Below, one piece after another: positions 17,054 to 25,900 of a DNA stretch of 64,000 bases. The position numbers and the translations under genes are program-made. The first letter of the stretch is position 1, and each line of letters opens with the position of its first letter. A model generated the notes under the pieces. That model ran no database searches and was not told the DNA's origin. It saw only the letters and a list, made by a program, of their open reading frames with translations. Origin of the DNA: Micromonospora sp. Llam0 (lineage in GTDB: Bacteria; Actinomycetota; Actinomycetes; Mycobacteriales; Micromonosporaceae); contig NZ_RJJY01000001.1 of NCBI RefSeq assembly GCF_003751085.1, forward strand, positions 1,550,001-1,614,000, given 5' to 3'.

Positions 17054-19633
17054 ATGCGGATCGCACTTTCCTGGCTGCGCGAACACGTCGACCTGCCGGC
17101 CGACCTGACACCGCAGCGGCTCGAAGACGCCCTCGTCGGCCTCGGCCTGGAAGTCGAGTCAATTGTCGACCTGGCCGGCACGGTCACCGGTGCGCTCGTC
17201 GTCGGCGAGGTCCGCGAGATCGAGGAACTCACCGGCTTCAAGAAGCCGATCCGGTTCTGCCGGGTCGACGTCGGCACCGCCAACGGCACCGGTGAGCCGC
17301 AGGAAATCGTCTGCGGCGCCACCAACTTCGCCCCCGGCGACAAGGTCGTCGTCATCCTGCCCGGCGGGGTGCTGCCCGGCGGGTTCGCCATCGGCGCCCG
17401 CAAGACCTACGGGCGCAACTCCAACGGCATGATCTGCTCCGCCCGTGAACTGGGCGTCAGCGACGACCACGCCGGCATCATCGTGCTGCCGCCGGACGTC
17501 ACCGCCGCGCCCGGCGACGACGCCCGGCCCGTCGTCGGCCTCGACGACGTCGTGGTCGACGTCGAGATCACCCCCGACCGGGGGTACGCCATGTCGGTAC
17601 GCGGGATCGCCCGGGAACTCGCCCAGGCGCTCGGCGTACCGTGGCGGGACCCGGCGGCGGTCGACGCACCCGGCGCCACCGACACCCCGGCGTACCCGGT
17701 CGAGGTCCGCGACACCGTCGGCTGCGACCGGTTCGCTGCCCGGATGGTCCGCGGCATCGACCCGACCGCGCCGACGCCGGCCTGGATGGCCCGCCGGCTG
17801 ACCACCGCCGGGGTACGCAGCATCAGCCTCGCCGTCGACATCACCAACTACCTGATGCTCGAACTCGGCCAGCCGATGCACGCCTTCGACGCCGACCGGC
17901 TCGCCGGGCCGCTGGTGGTCCGCCGCGCCGTCGCGGGGGAGAAGCTGACCACCCTGGACGGAATGGCCCGGGTGCTCGACGCCGAGGACATGGTGATCTG
18001 CGACGACACCGGCCCGATCTCGCTCGCCGCGGTGATGGGCGGCGAAACCAGCGAGGTGGTGCCCGGCACCCGGAACGTGCTGTTCGAGGCCGCGCACTGG
18101 GATCCGGTGATGGTCGGGCGTACCGCCCGGCGGCACAAGCTGTTCAGCGAGGCCGCCAAGCGGTGGGAACGCGGCGTCGATCCGGCGCTGCCGCTGGTCG
18201 CCATCGACCGCGCCGTCGCACTGCTCACCGCACATGCCGGCGGCGAGGCCGGCGCGGAGATCCTCGACCTCGACCACGTCGCCCCGCAGGCCCCGATCGT
18301 TCTCGACGCCGGGTTGCCGGCCCGCCGGATCGGAGTGGCGTACCCGCCGCAGCGGGTCGTCGAGGTGCTGGAGGCGATCGGCTGCACCGTCGCCACCGCC
18401 TCGACCGCCGGGGTGGCCAGCGCCACCACCGTCGCCACCGGTGTGGCCACCGCCACCTCGGCGGCGTCGGCACCCGACGACGGTACGGCGCCGCTGGTCG
18501 TCGCTCCGCCGAGCTGGCGGCCCGACCTGACCGACCCGGCCGACCTGGTCGAGGAGGTGGCCCGGTTGGACGGCTACGACAACGTGCCCAGCGCGTTGCC
18601 GCCCGCCCCGGCCGGGCGCGGACTCACCGACGCACAACGGCGTCGCCGGTCGGTGGCGCGGGCGTTGGCCGAGGCCGGGCACGTCGAGGTGCTCTGCTAC
18701 CCGTTCGTCTCCCCGCAGGCCGCCGACGACCTGGGGCTGCCCGCCGACGACCCGCGCCGCGACGCGGTCCGGCTGGCCAACCCACTGGCCGACACCGACC
18801 CGCTGCTGCGGACCAGCCTGCTGCCGCCGCTGCTGGCGACCCTGCGGCGCAACATCGGCCGGGGGCAGCGCGACGTCGCCCTCTACGAGATCGGCGTGGT
18901 GTTCCAGCCCCGGCCGGGTGTCACCGCACCACCGGCGATGGGCGTCGACGACCGGCCGGCGCCCGAGGTGTTCGCCGCCGCCGACGCCGCCGTACCGCAC
19001 CAGCCGTGGCACGTCGCGGTGGTGCTGGCCGGTGAGGTGGAGCCGGGCGGCTGGTGGGGCGCGGGACGCCCGGCCAGCTGGGCGGACGCCGTCGAAGCCG
19101 GCCGGATCGTGCTCGACGCGGCCGGCATCCCGGCCGACCGGGTCGAGGTCCGGGCCGGCGAGTACGCACCCTGGCATCCCGGCCGCTGCGCCGAACTGCT
19201 GGTCGACGGGGTCGTGGTCGGCCACGCCGGGGAGCTGCACCCGGCGGCGGTCGCCGCGCTGGAACTGCCTCGGCGTACCTGCGCGATGGAGCTGGACCTG
19301 GACGCGGTGCCGCCGGCTCCGGTCGTGCCGGCACCGGACTTCGCCAGCTTCCCGCCGGCGTTGATCGACGTCGCGCTGGTCGTCGACGAGGCCACCCCGG
19401 CGGCGCAGGTCCGCGCCGCGCTGGTGGCCGGGGCCGGCGAGCTGCTCGAATCGGTCCGGCTCTTCGACGTGTACGCCGGCGAGCAGCTCGGCGCCGGGTG
19501 CAAGTCGTTGGCGTACAAGCTGGTGTTCCGCGCCCCGGACCGGACGTTGACCGTGGAGGAGGCGGTGGCGGCCCGCGACGGCGCGGTCGCCGAGGCCGCC
19601 ACGCGGCTCGGCGCCACCCTGCGCGGCGCCTGA
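17054..19633 (+). CDS. pheT: phenylalanine-tRNA ligase beta subunit
   Basis: 859-residue partner of PheS. The order is an N-terminal S4/OB-type tRNA-binding domain (about 40-150, VGEVREIEE and CGATNFAPGD), B3/B4 editing domain (about 215-385), B5 domain, a catalytic-like core (about 500-700) and a C-terminal ferredoxin-like anticodon domain (FPPALIDVALVV to the end). An insert of roughly 25-30 residues at about 447-478 is almost only Ala, Thr, Val and Ser (TASTAGVASATTVATGV...), interrupting B5. This makes the protein somewhat longer than the usual 800-830. Confidence 0.97.
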   Translation: MRIALSWLREHVDLPADLTPQRLEDALVGLGLEVESIVDLAGTVTGALVVGEVREIEELTGFKKPIRFCRVDVGTANGTGEPQEIVCGATNFAPGDKVVVILPGGVLPGGFAIGARKTYGRNSNGMICSARELGVSDDHAGIIVLPPDVTAAPGDDARPVVGLDDVVVDVEITPDRGYAMSVRGIARELAQALGVPWRDPAAVDAPGATDTPAYPVEVRDTVGCDRFAARMVRGIDPTAPTPAWMARRLTTAGVRSISLAVDITNYLMLELGQPMHAFDADRLAGPLVVRRAVAGEKLTTLDGMARVLDAEDMVICDDTGPISLAAVMGGETSEVVPGTRNVLFEAAHWDPVMVGRTARRHKLFSEAAKRWERGVDPALPLVAIDRAVALLTAHAGGEAGAEILDLDHVAPQAPIVLDAGLPARRIGVAYPPQRVVEVLEAIGCTVATASTAGVASATTVATGVATATSAASAPDDGTAPLVVAPPSWRPDLTDPADLVEEVARLDGYDNVPSALPPAPAGRGLTDAQRRRRSVARALAEAGHVEVLCYPFVSPQAADDLGLPADDPRRDAVRLANPLADTDPLLRTSLLPPLLATLRRNIGRGQRDVALYEIGVVFQPRPGVTAPPAMGVDDRPAPEVFAAADAAVPHQPWHVAVVLAGEVEPGGWWGAGRPASWADAVEAGRIVLDAAGIPADRVEVRAGEYAPWHPGRCAELLVDGVVVGHAGELHPAAVAALELPRRTCAMELDLDAVPPAPVVPAPDFASFPPALIDVALVVDEATPAAQVRAALVAGAGELLESVRLFDVYAGEQLGAGCKSLAYKLVFRAPDRTLTVEEAVAARDGAVAEAATRLGATLRGA

Positions 19634-19729
19634 CCGCACCGACGCCGGGGCCCCGGCCCGGTCTGCCCGTTGTCGCGGGCGGGCCGGGCCGGGACCAGCG
19701 GGCCGGGCCGGGACTGCCAGCGACCGTGG

Positions 19730-20960
19730 TCAGCGCCGCAGCAGCGCGGCGAGGTCGACGGCGTCGGCCATCGCGGCGCAGCCGGCGTCGTTGGGGTGCA
19801 GGTGGTCACCGCTGTCGTACCCGCTCGCCAGCCGGGTCGGATCGGTCGGGTCGGCCAGCGCCGCCGCGAAATCGACCACTCCGTCGAACGCGCCGCTGGT
19901 CCGGATCCAGTGGTTGACGTCGCGCCAGATCTCCTGCCGCTCGGGGGTGTCCAGGAAAGATCCGCCGAACGGCGGCACGGTGCCACCGAAGATCGGCAGC
20001 CCTGTGCCCGGGTCTGCGCGATCACCTGCTGATAGCCGGCGATGATGTCGGCCGCCGGGGCGCTGTAGCCGATGTCGTTGGTGCCCTCCAGGAGGATCAC
20101 CGCCCGGACCCCGCTCTGGGCGTAGACGTCGCGTTCCAGTCGGGCCAGCGCCGGCACCCCCAGTACGGTTCGCCGTCGCGTGGGGCGAGCAGCCGGTTGC
20201 CACCGAGCCCGGCGTTCACCACGGACAGGGTGGGTCCGGGGCGGTCGTGCAGCCGGCGGGCGAGATGGTCCGGCCAGCGCTGGTTGGCGTTGCCGGTGGT
20301 GCTGGCGGTGTCGGTGATCGAGTCGCCCAGCGCGACGACGCTGCCGACGACTCTGGGGCCTGCCTGTACGTCGATGCCGTCGACCAGCATCCAGCACGGC
20401 GTGTCGGCGTATCCGTCGGCGGTTGGTGCGGTCGCCCGGTCCCCGGCCGCGAGGTGGTTGCCCTGGGCGGTGAACGGATGGTTGGTCACCGGCCCGGTCG
20501 GCTCCGGTACGTACACGCTGACCAGCAGGGTGCTGAGTGCGGCGACCCGCAACGGCACCGGGTCACTGAGTGCCCGCCCGCCGGCGGCGACGGTGACCTC
20601 CCGCTGCCCGCCGAAGGTCAGCTCCCGCATCGAGCCGGGGACGGCGGTCGCACCGTCGCGCTGGACGGCGACCGACGCCCGGCCGATCCGCAGTGCCCGG
20701 GTGCCGAACGTGTTGGTGACCCGTACCCGCACCGCCGTGCCGCGGGCGCTGACGAAGGCGACGTTGCGGACGGTCTGGTCGGCCAGGCCGTCCCCGGCCG
20801 GGCAGTCCGACCAAGGGATGGTGCTGCCCTCGACCGGGCTGGGTGCCCAGGCGGCGACCCAGGTGGCCGGGTTTCGGTCAGGGGCAGCGGACCCAGTGGG
20901 GATGATAGAGGGGGATCGATGTCTTTGGTGGCTGGTCGGGGTACCCGTCGTCGACGGCAT
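19730..20960 (-). pseudogene. SGNH/GDSL hydrolase, two frameshifts
   Basis: All four catalytic blocks of an SGNH esterase/lipase are visible but in three reading frames: block I VVALGDSITD and block II AGLGGNRLL in the first frame (20960 to about 20160), block III LLEGTNDIGYS in the second (about 20160-20000), and block V DHLHPN in the third (to 19730). Each switch is repaired by adding one base to a G run on the coding strand (at 20157-20161 and 20000-20002). No signal peptide is evident at the assumed start (20960), which is uncertain. Either a decaying gene or two homopolymer sequencing errors; the intact family context favours errors or very recent loss. Confidence 0.8.
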
Positions 20961-21054
20961 CCGACCTGGCCGCCGGCGGGATCTCTTGCCGGCAACGGAT
21001 CCGGTGCGGGGTTCCGGGTCCGGGGCCGACCGACCCTCCGACTAGGATCGGACG

Positions 21055-21483
21055 ATGCCTCGGTGGCGCAGGGCACGTCTCATCGCTGGCGCGGCGATCG
21101 CCGCGCTGGCCGTTGCCGCCTGCACCGGTGGCGAGTCGCACTGGGGCTGGTTCCTCGCGCTCACGGTCGGGCTGCCGTACGCTGTCCTCGCTGTCCCGAC
21201 GCGCTGCGGTGAGTCGTTGTGGGACGACGGCGACTGTCCGTACCTCGGGTCAGGTCTGCTGGTCGGCTGTCACCTGCACCGCCTCGACAAGATGGAGCGG
21301 CTGCTCGGCGCGCAGCCACGGACCCGGGCCGGCAGCCGGCTGAGCGGGTCGCCCGCCGGGGTGCCGGCGGATCGGGCCCCTGCCGTGGCGCGGCACGTCC
21401 GGGAAGGTCTGGGCTTCGTCGTCGCGCTGCTGGGTGTCGTGTCGGGTCTGCTGATCCTGCTCGGGCTCACGTCGGCCGGATAG
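21055..21483 (+). CDS. hypothetical small membrane protein
   Basis: 142 residues. A hydrophobic segment at about 8-22 (LIAGAAIAALAVAAC) ends in a lipobox-like AAC, followed by a second segment (31-48, WFLALTVGLPYAVLAV), a Cys/Trp/Asp-containing loop (CGESLWDDGDCPYLG) and a C-terminal helix (VVALLGVVSGLLILLGL). It is not a family I recognise. The ATG is used; the gene stands alone between the broken hydrolase and the NRPS cluster. Confidence 0.6.
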   Translation: MPRWRRARLIAGAAIAALAVAACTGGESHWGWFLALTVGLPYAVLAVPTRCGESLWDDGDCPYLGSGLLVGCHLHRLDKMERLLGAQPRTRAGSRLSGSPAGVPADRAPAVARHVREGLGFVVALLGVVSGLLILLGLTSAG

Positions 21484-21627
21484 CTGACGACCGGGTTAGC
21501 CGTCCACCGAAACGGTATCGACCGATTTGGATTAGTTGGCCGCGCTCGTGGCCGGTGTTCCGGTCGATGACGTGGCTACTTTCAAATAGCGGGACGCCTT
21601 CGGCGAGATGCCGTGAAACGGGTGTCC

Positions 21628-21665
21628 TCCAGTCGTCGTCCAGTGCGTATCCAGTGATCTCCAGT
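21628..21665 (+). promoter_or_regulatory. four TCCAGT repeats in helical phase
   Basis: The hexamer TCCAGT occurs at 21628, 21639, 21650 and 21660, i.e. every 11, 11 and 10 bp, about one turn of DNA. The array lies 112 bp upstream of the cluster regulator start, in a 293-bp gene-free stretch (21484-21776) that is clearly more AT-rich than its surroundings. I see no other clear gene there. A protein-binding array that controls the regulator gene is the simplest reading. Confidence 0.5.
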
Positions 21666-21776
21666 ACGTGTTCAGATGGTCGCGAAAAACTCGGCAACGG
21701 CAGTGAAATGAACCGGTAACATTGCTGTATGTCCATCGACGCTCTGTTCTGTGACACACGTACTGGTGAGGGGTAA

Positions 21777-22589
21777 ATGGTTTCCGCTCGGCACGTTTCG
21801 GCCAGTCAGAACGGTGAGCTGGGCGCCTGCGTCAAGGCGTGGCGCCACCGGCTGTCACCGGATGGAGATCAAGAGCGGGACGGGCGCCGCCGTCGCCGGG
21901 CGAGCGTCACGCAGGAGGAGATCGCCGACCTTGTCGGAGTGAGCGTCGTCTGGTACAGCAATCTGGAGCGCGGTGTCCGCGCCAACTACTCCGACGCGTT
22001 CCTCGACTCCGTCGCCGAGGCGTTGCGACTCGGCCGGTACGAGCGGGAACTGCTCTATCTGCTGGCGGTCGGCCGGATGCCCCCGCCGTCGTTGACCGGG
22101 ACGTCCGCCGCGGTCGTGGGCCCCGCCCTGCGCCAGTTCGTCACGGGCCAACGCTGGGCGACCTACGTACTCGACCGGTACGCCCGGGTGGTGCAGCACA
22201 ACGAGGCGTGCGAGACCTACTACCCCTGGCTACGCGACGAGCGCAGCTACCTCCGGTGGCTGTTCACCGCGCCGGACGCCCGGCGCCGGCTGGTCAACTG
22301 GGCGACGGACTGGGTCGCACCGCTGCTCACCCAGATGCGCATCGCCCGGGCGCGGCACCCCGAGGACGCCGACATCGCCGCCCTGGTCGACTCCTGTCTG
22401 GACACCGATCCGGAGGTCCGGTGCCTGTGGGAGGCGCACTCGGCGCGGGAGTGCGTGGCGCGGTCGCGGCGGGGGATCCGCCTGGCCAGTGACCACCGGA
22501 CCACCATGGTCGACGTCGTGACGCTGACCGATCCGGGCACGAACGAACTGCAGGTCGTGTCGTTGCTTCCGGTGGCCGAGCCAGCCTGA
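21777..22589 (+). CDS. XRE-family regulator with MmyB-like ligand-binding domain
   Basis: 270-residue transcription regulator. The N-terminal helix-turn-helix (about 38-85, TQEEIADLVGVSVVWYSNLERG) is preceded by an unusually basic loop (DQERDGRRRRRA). The C-terminal domain (about 105-265) has the MmyB/MltR-type features YARVVQHNEA, WLFTAPDARRRLVNW, DTDPEVRCLWEAH and FHH-like valine strands. Proteins of this type control antibiotic clusters such as methylenomycin, and the domain may bind a fatty-acid-like ligand (known for MltR-like structures). The ATG at 21777 has GAGGGG upstream. It is the first gene of the NRPS cluster and its probable local regulator. Confidence 0.88.
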   Translation: MVSARHVSASQNGELGACVKAWRHRLSPDGDQERDGRRRRRASVTQEEIADLVGVSVVWYSNLERGVRANYSDAFLDSVAEALRLGRYERELLYLLAVGRMPPPSLTGTSAAVVGPALRQFVTGQRWATYVLDRYARVVQHNEACETYYPWLRDERSYLRWLFTAPDARRRLVNWATDWVAPLLTQMRIARARHPEDADIAALVDSCLDTDPEVRCLWEAHSARECVARSRRGIRLASDHRTTMVDVVTLTDPGTNELQVVSLLPVAEPA

Positions 22590-22592
22590 CAC

Positions 22593-22620
22593 AAACTGCC
22601 AGTTGGCCAAACTGACAGCT
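22593..22620 (+). promoter_or_regulatory. paired AAACTG-N-CAG operator-like sites upstream of mbtH
   Basis: Two copies of AAACTGNCAGYT lie at 22593-22604 (AAACTGCCAGTT) and 22609-22620 (AAACTGACAGCT). The first contains the perfect palindrome AACTG-C-CAGTT, and between them lies TTGGCCAA. They sit directly after the regulator stop, 97 bp before mbtH. The core CCAGT is shared with the array upstream of the regulator. A binding site for that regulator is likely but inferred. Confidence 0.5.
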
Positions 22621-22716
22621 TCTGGTCAACCTGCGGGCCACTGGGCAGGATGCAGATACCTGTTGGCCTGAGTCGATGTGACTCGGCTGCTGTACGACGT
22701 GAACCGGAGGTTGATC

Positions 22717-22938
22717 ATGAACCCGTTCGATGACGAGAACGGCACTTTCCTGGTTCTGGTGAATGCCGAGGGCCAGCACTCACTGTGGCCGGAATTCGCC
22801 GAGGTCCCGGCCGGCTGGACCGTGGCGTGGGGGCCGGGCGAACGGGAGGCGGGGCTTCGGTACGTCGAGGAGACCTGGCTGGACATGCGACCGAAGAGCC
22901 TCGCTCTCGCGATGCAGCGGGCTGACAAACAGAACTGA
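22717..22938 (+). CDS. MbtH-like NRPS accessory protein
   Basis: 73-residue chaperone-like protein that binds adenylation domains and makes them soluble or active. It has the family pattern [30 protein letters not shown], and [15 protein letters not shown] with the conserved tryptophans. I chose the ATG at 22717 because CCGGAGG lies 7 nt upstream and the family begins there; an in-frame upstream start would add 13 residues. It is 50 bp upstream of NRPS1, suggesting that one or more of the five A domains in the cluster need it. Confidence 0.96.
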   Translation: MNPFDDENGTFLVLVNAEGQHSLWPEFAEVPAGWTVAWGPGEREAGLRYVEETWLDMRPKSLALAMQRADKQN

Positions 22939-22988
22939 ACCGACCTTCAGGGCAACGACAGCAAGTGAACGTCCGGCGGGAGGAAATC

Positions 22989-25900
22989 ATGGTCGACACC
23001 GATCAGCACTGGCCGTTGAGCAGTGAGCAGCAGCGGCTGTGGTTCCTCGACCGGCTGGCGCCGGCGAGTGCGGCGTACCACGTGCCGGTCTCGTGGCGGT
23101 TGTCGGTCGCCGTACCGCTGCCGGTGGCCGTCACCACCGTGCGCGGCGTGCTGGCCCGTCACGGCGCGCTGTTCGTGGCCTTCGAGGAGGTTGCCGGTGC
23201 CCCCGTGCAGCGTCCGTTGCCGACCCGTGAGTTCCCCGTGGAGATTCACGACCTGACCGGATGCCCGGTGCCCGACCGCGACGAGCGGTGTGCCGAAGCG
23301 ATCAGGGGCACGGCGCGGACGCCGTTCGACCTCGCCCGTGGGCCGCTGGTGCGCGCCGTGCTGTTCGTCGTCGACGACGCGGTCACGCTGGTCCATCTGA
23401 CGTTCCACCACATCGCCATGGACGGTCTTTCGCTGCAGATCGTCGAGCGGGAACTCGCCGCCGGGCTGGGCGGTGGGGCGGCAGAGACGCGACCCCCGGC
23501 GGTGGAGTACGTCGACCACTGCGTCGCACAGCAGCGGTGGCTGGCCGCAGACCGCTCCCGACAGGACCTCCAACGGCGGGTCGAGCAGTTGCGTGGCGCG
23601 CCGGAGCTGCTCGAACTCGGCCGGGACCTGACCCGACCACGGGACTTCACCTATCGTGGCGAAACCCTGCGGTTCGCGATGGCTGCCGACGTGCGCGACC
23701 GGGTCCGGTCGTTGGCCGCCCGCAGCAGCGTCACGCCGTACATGGTGCTGTTGGCGGCCTTCAACGCCTTCGTGCACCGGCAGACCGGGCAGACCGACCT
23801 GGTCGTCGGTACGCCGGTCGCGGGCCGGGGCGACAGCCGGTTCCTGGACGTGGTCGGGCTCTTCGCCGGCACCCTGGTGCTGCGGACCGACCTGAGCGGG
23901 GAACCGACCTTCGCCTCCGTCGTGCAGCGCACCCAGGAGTCCGTGCTGTCGGCGCTGGAGTACGCCGGTGTGCCCTTCGACCAGCTGGTCAACAACCTCG
24001 TGCCGCAGCGGACGCCGAGTCACGCCCCGTTGGCCCAGGTGCTGTTCGCGTACCACGAGAACGGTCCGGACAGCGCCGCCGACGGCGCGGTGCTGACCCG
24101 GGAGTTCGTCTCCACCGACACCGCCAAACTGGACCTCACCTTCACCGTCTACGACACCGGCGACCGGTACGACGTCGAGATCGAGTACTGCACCGACCTG
24201 TTTCTGCGCGACTCGGCCGAGTACTTCTTCCGGCACTGGTCGCAGCTGCTGGTCAGCGGCCTCGACCAGCCGACCCTGCCGGTCGGCCGGCTGACCCTCG
24301 CCGACCCGGCGGAGCGGTCGTTGGTGGCGTCGTGGTCGGTGGCCGATGGTGTCGTGGGGTCGGAGTCGGGGTCGGGGTCGGCTGCGGACGTGGGTGTGGT
24401 GTCGGTGGATGGGTTGGTGGGTCGGCAGGTGGTGCGGTCGCCGGGTGCGGTGGCGGTGGTGTGTGGGGATGTGTCGTTGACGTACGGGCAGTTGTGGGAG
24501 CGGTCGGGTCGGGTTGCGGGGTTGTTGGTGGGGTTGGGGGTTGGTGCGGGTTCGTTGGTGGGGGTGTGTGGGTCGCGGTCGGTGGATCTGGTGGTGTGGT
24601 TGTTGGGGGTGTTGCGGGCGGGTGCGGCGTATGTGCCGTTGGATGTTGATTATCCGGCGGAGCGGTTGTCGTTGATGTTGGTGGATTCGGGTGTGTCGGT
24701 GGTGGTGGGGGGTGTTGGTGCTGCTGGTCGGTTGCCGGTGGGTGGTTGGCGGGTGGTGGAGGTTGATGGTGAGGGTGTGGCGTCGTCGGAGGAGGTTGTG
24801 GCGTCGTCGGAGCGGGTGTCGTCGGGGGATGGTGCGGCGTATGTGATCTATACGTCGGGTTCCACCGGCCGGCCGAAGGGCGTCACCGTCACCCACCGCA
24901 ACGCGGTCCGGCTGTTCACCTCGGCGGCCCGGGACTTCAGCTTCGGTCCCGACGACGTCTGGTCGATGTTCCACAGTGCCTCGTTCGACGTCTGCGTCTG
25001 GGAGATGTGGGGTGCGCTGAGCACCGGTGGCCGGCTGGTCGTGGTGCCCTACTGGGTATCCCGCAGCCCCGAGGACCTGTACGCGCTGGTCCGGGACGAA
25101 GGCGTCACCGTGTTCAGCCAGACCCCGTCGGCGTTCGTCCAGTTCGAGGCTGCGGACGCCCGGTCGGCGGACCAGCTTCGGCTGCGGTACGTCATCTTCG
25201 CCGGTGAGGCGTTGGACCACGGCTCGGTGCGGCGGTGGGGCCGTCGCCACGGCTGGGACAGCCCGCGACTGGTCAACATGTACGGGATCACCGAGACCAC
25301 CGTGCACAACACCTTCCGTACCGTCGGGCCGGACGACCTCACCCGAGCGCTCACCCAGATCGGCCGACCGCTGGCGGACCTGACGATCCACGTTCTCGAC
25401 CAGCACCTGCGCCCCTGCCCGATCGGCGTCGTCGGGGAGATGTACGTCGGCGGGCCGGGGGTCAGCCGGGGCTACCTCGGCCAGCCCGGGTTGACCGCCG
25501 GACGATACGTGGCGGATCCGACCGGCGGCGTGCCGGGCGCCCGCCTCTACCGCAGCGGTGACCTGGCCCGGCTGCGCCCCGACGGCAACCTGGAGTACGC
25601 CGGCCGGGCCGACACCATGGTCAAGGTCCGCGGCTTCCGGGTCGAGCTGACCGAGATCGAGGCCGTGGCCAGCCAGTTCCCCGGCGTCACCGGCGCGGTG
25701 GTCACCATCCGCCCGGACGACGCGGGTGCCCCCCAGCTGATCGGCTACGTGGCGACCGGCGCGGAGTCGACGGTGTCGATCGTCGAGCTGCGGCAGTGGC
25801 TGGCCGACCGCCTGCCGGACTACATGGTGCCGGCGAGATTCGTCGAACTGACGGCGATCCCGTTGACCCCGAGCGGCAAGACGGACCACCGGCGACTGCC

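Noticed and set aside
21467..21757. 96-codon frame on the minus strand upstream of the cluster regulator
   Set aside because: No recognisable motif, no clear ribosome-binding site, and it overlaps the phased TCCAGT array and the promoter region of the regulator. Kept as non-coding.
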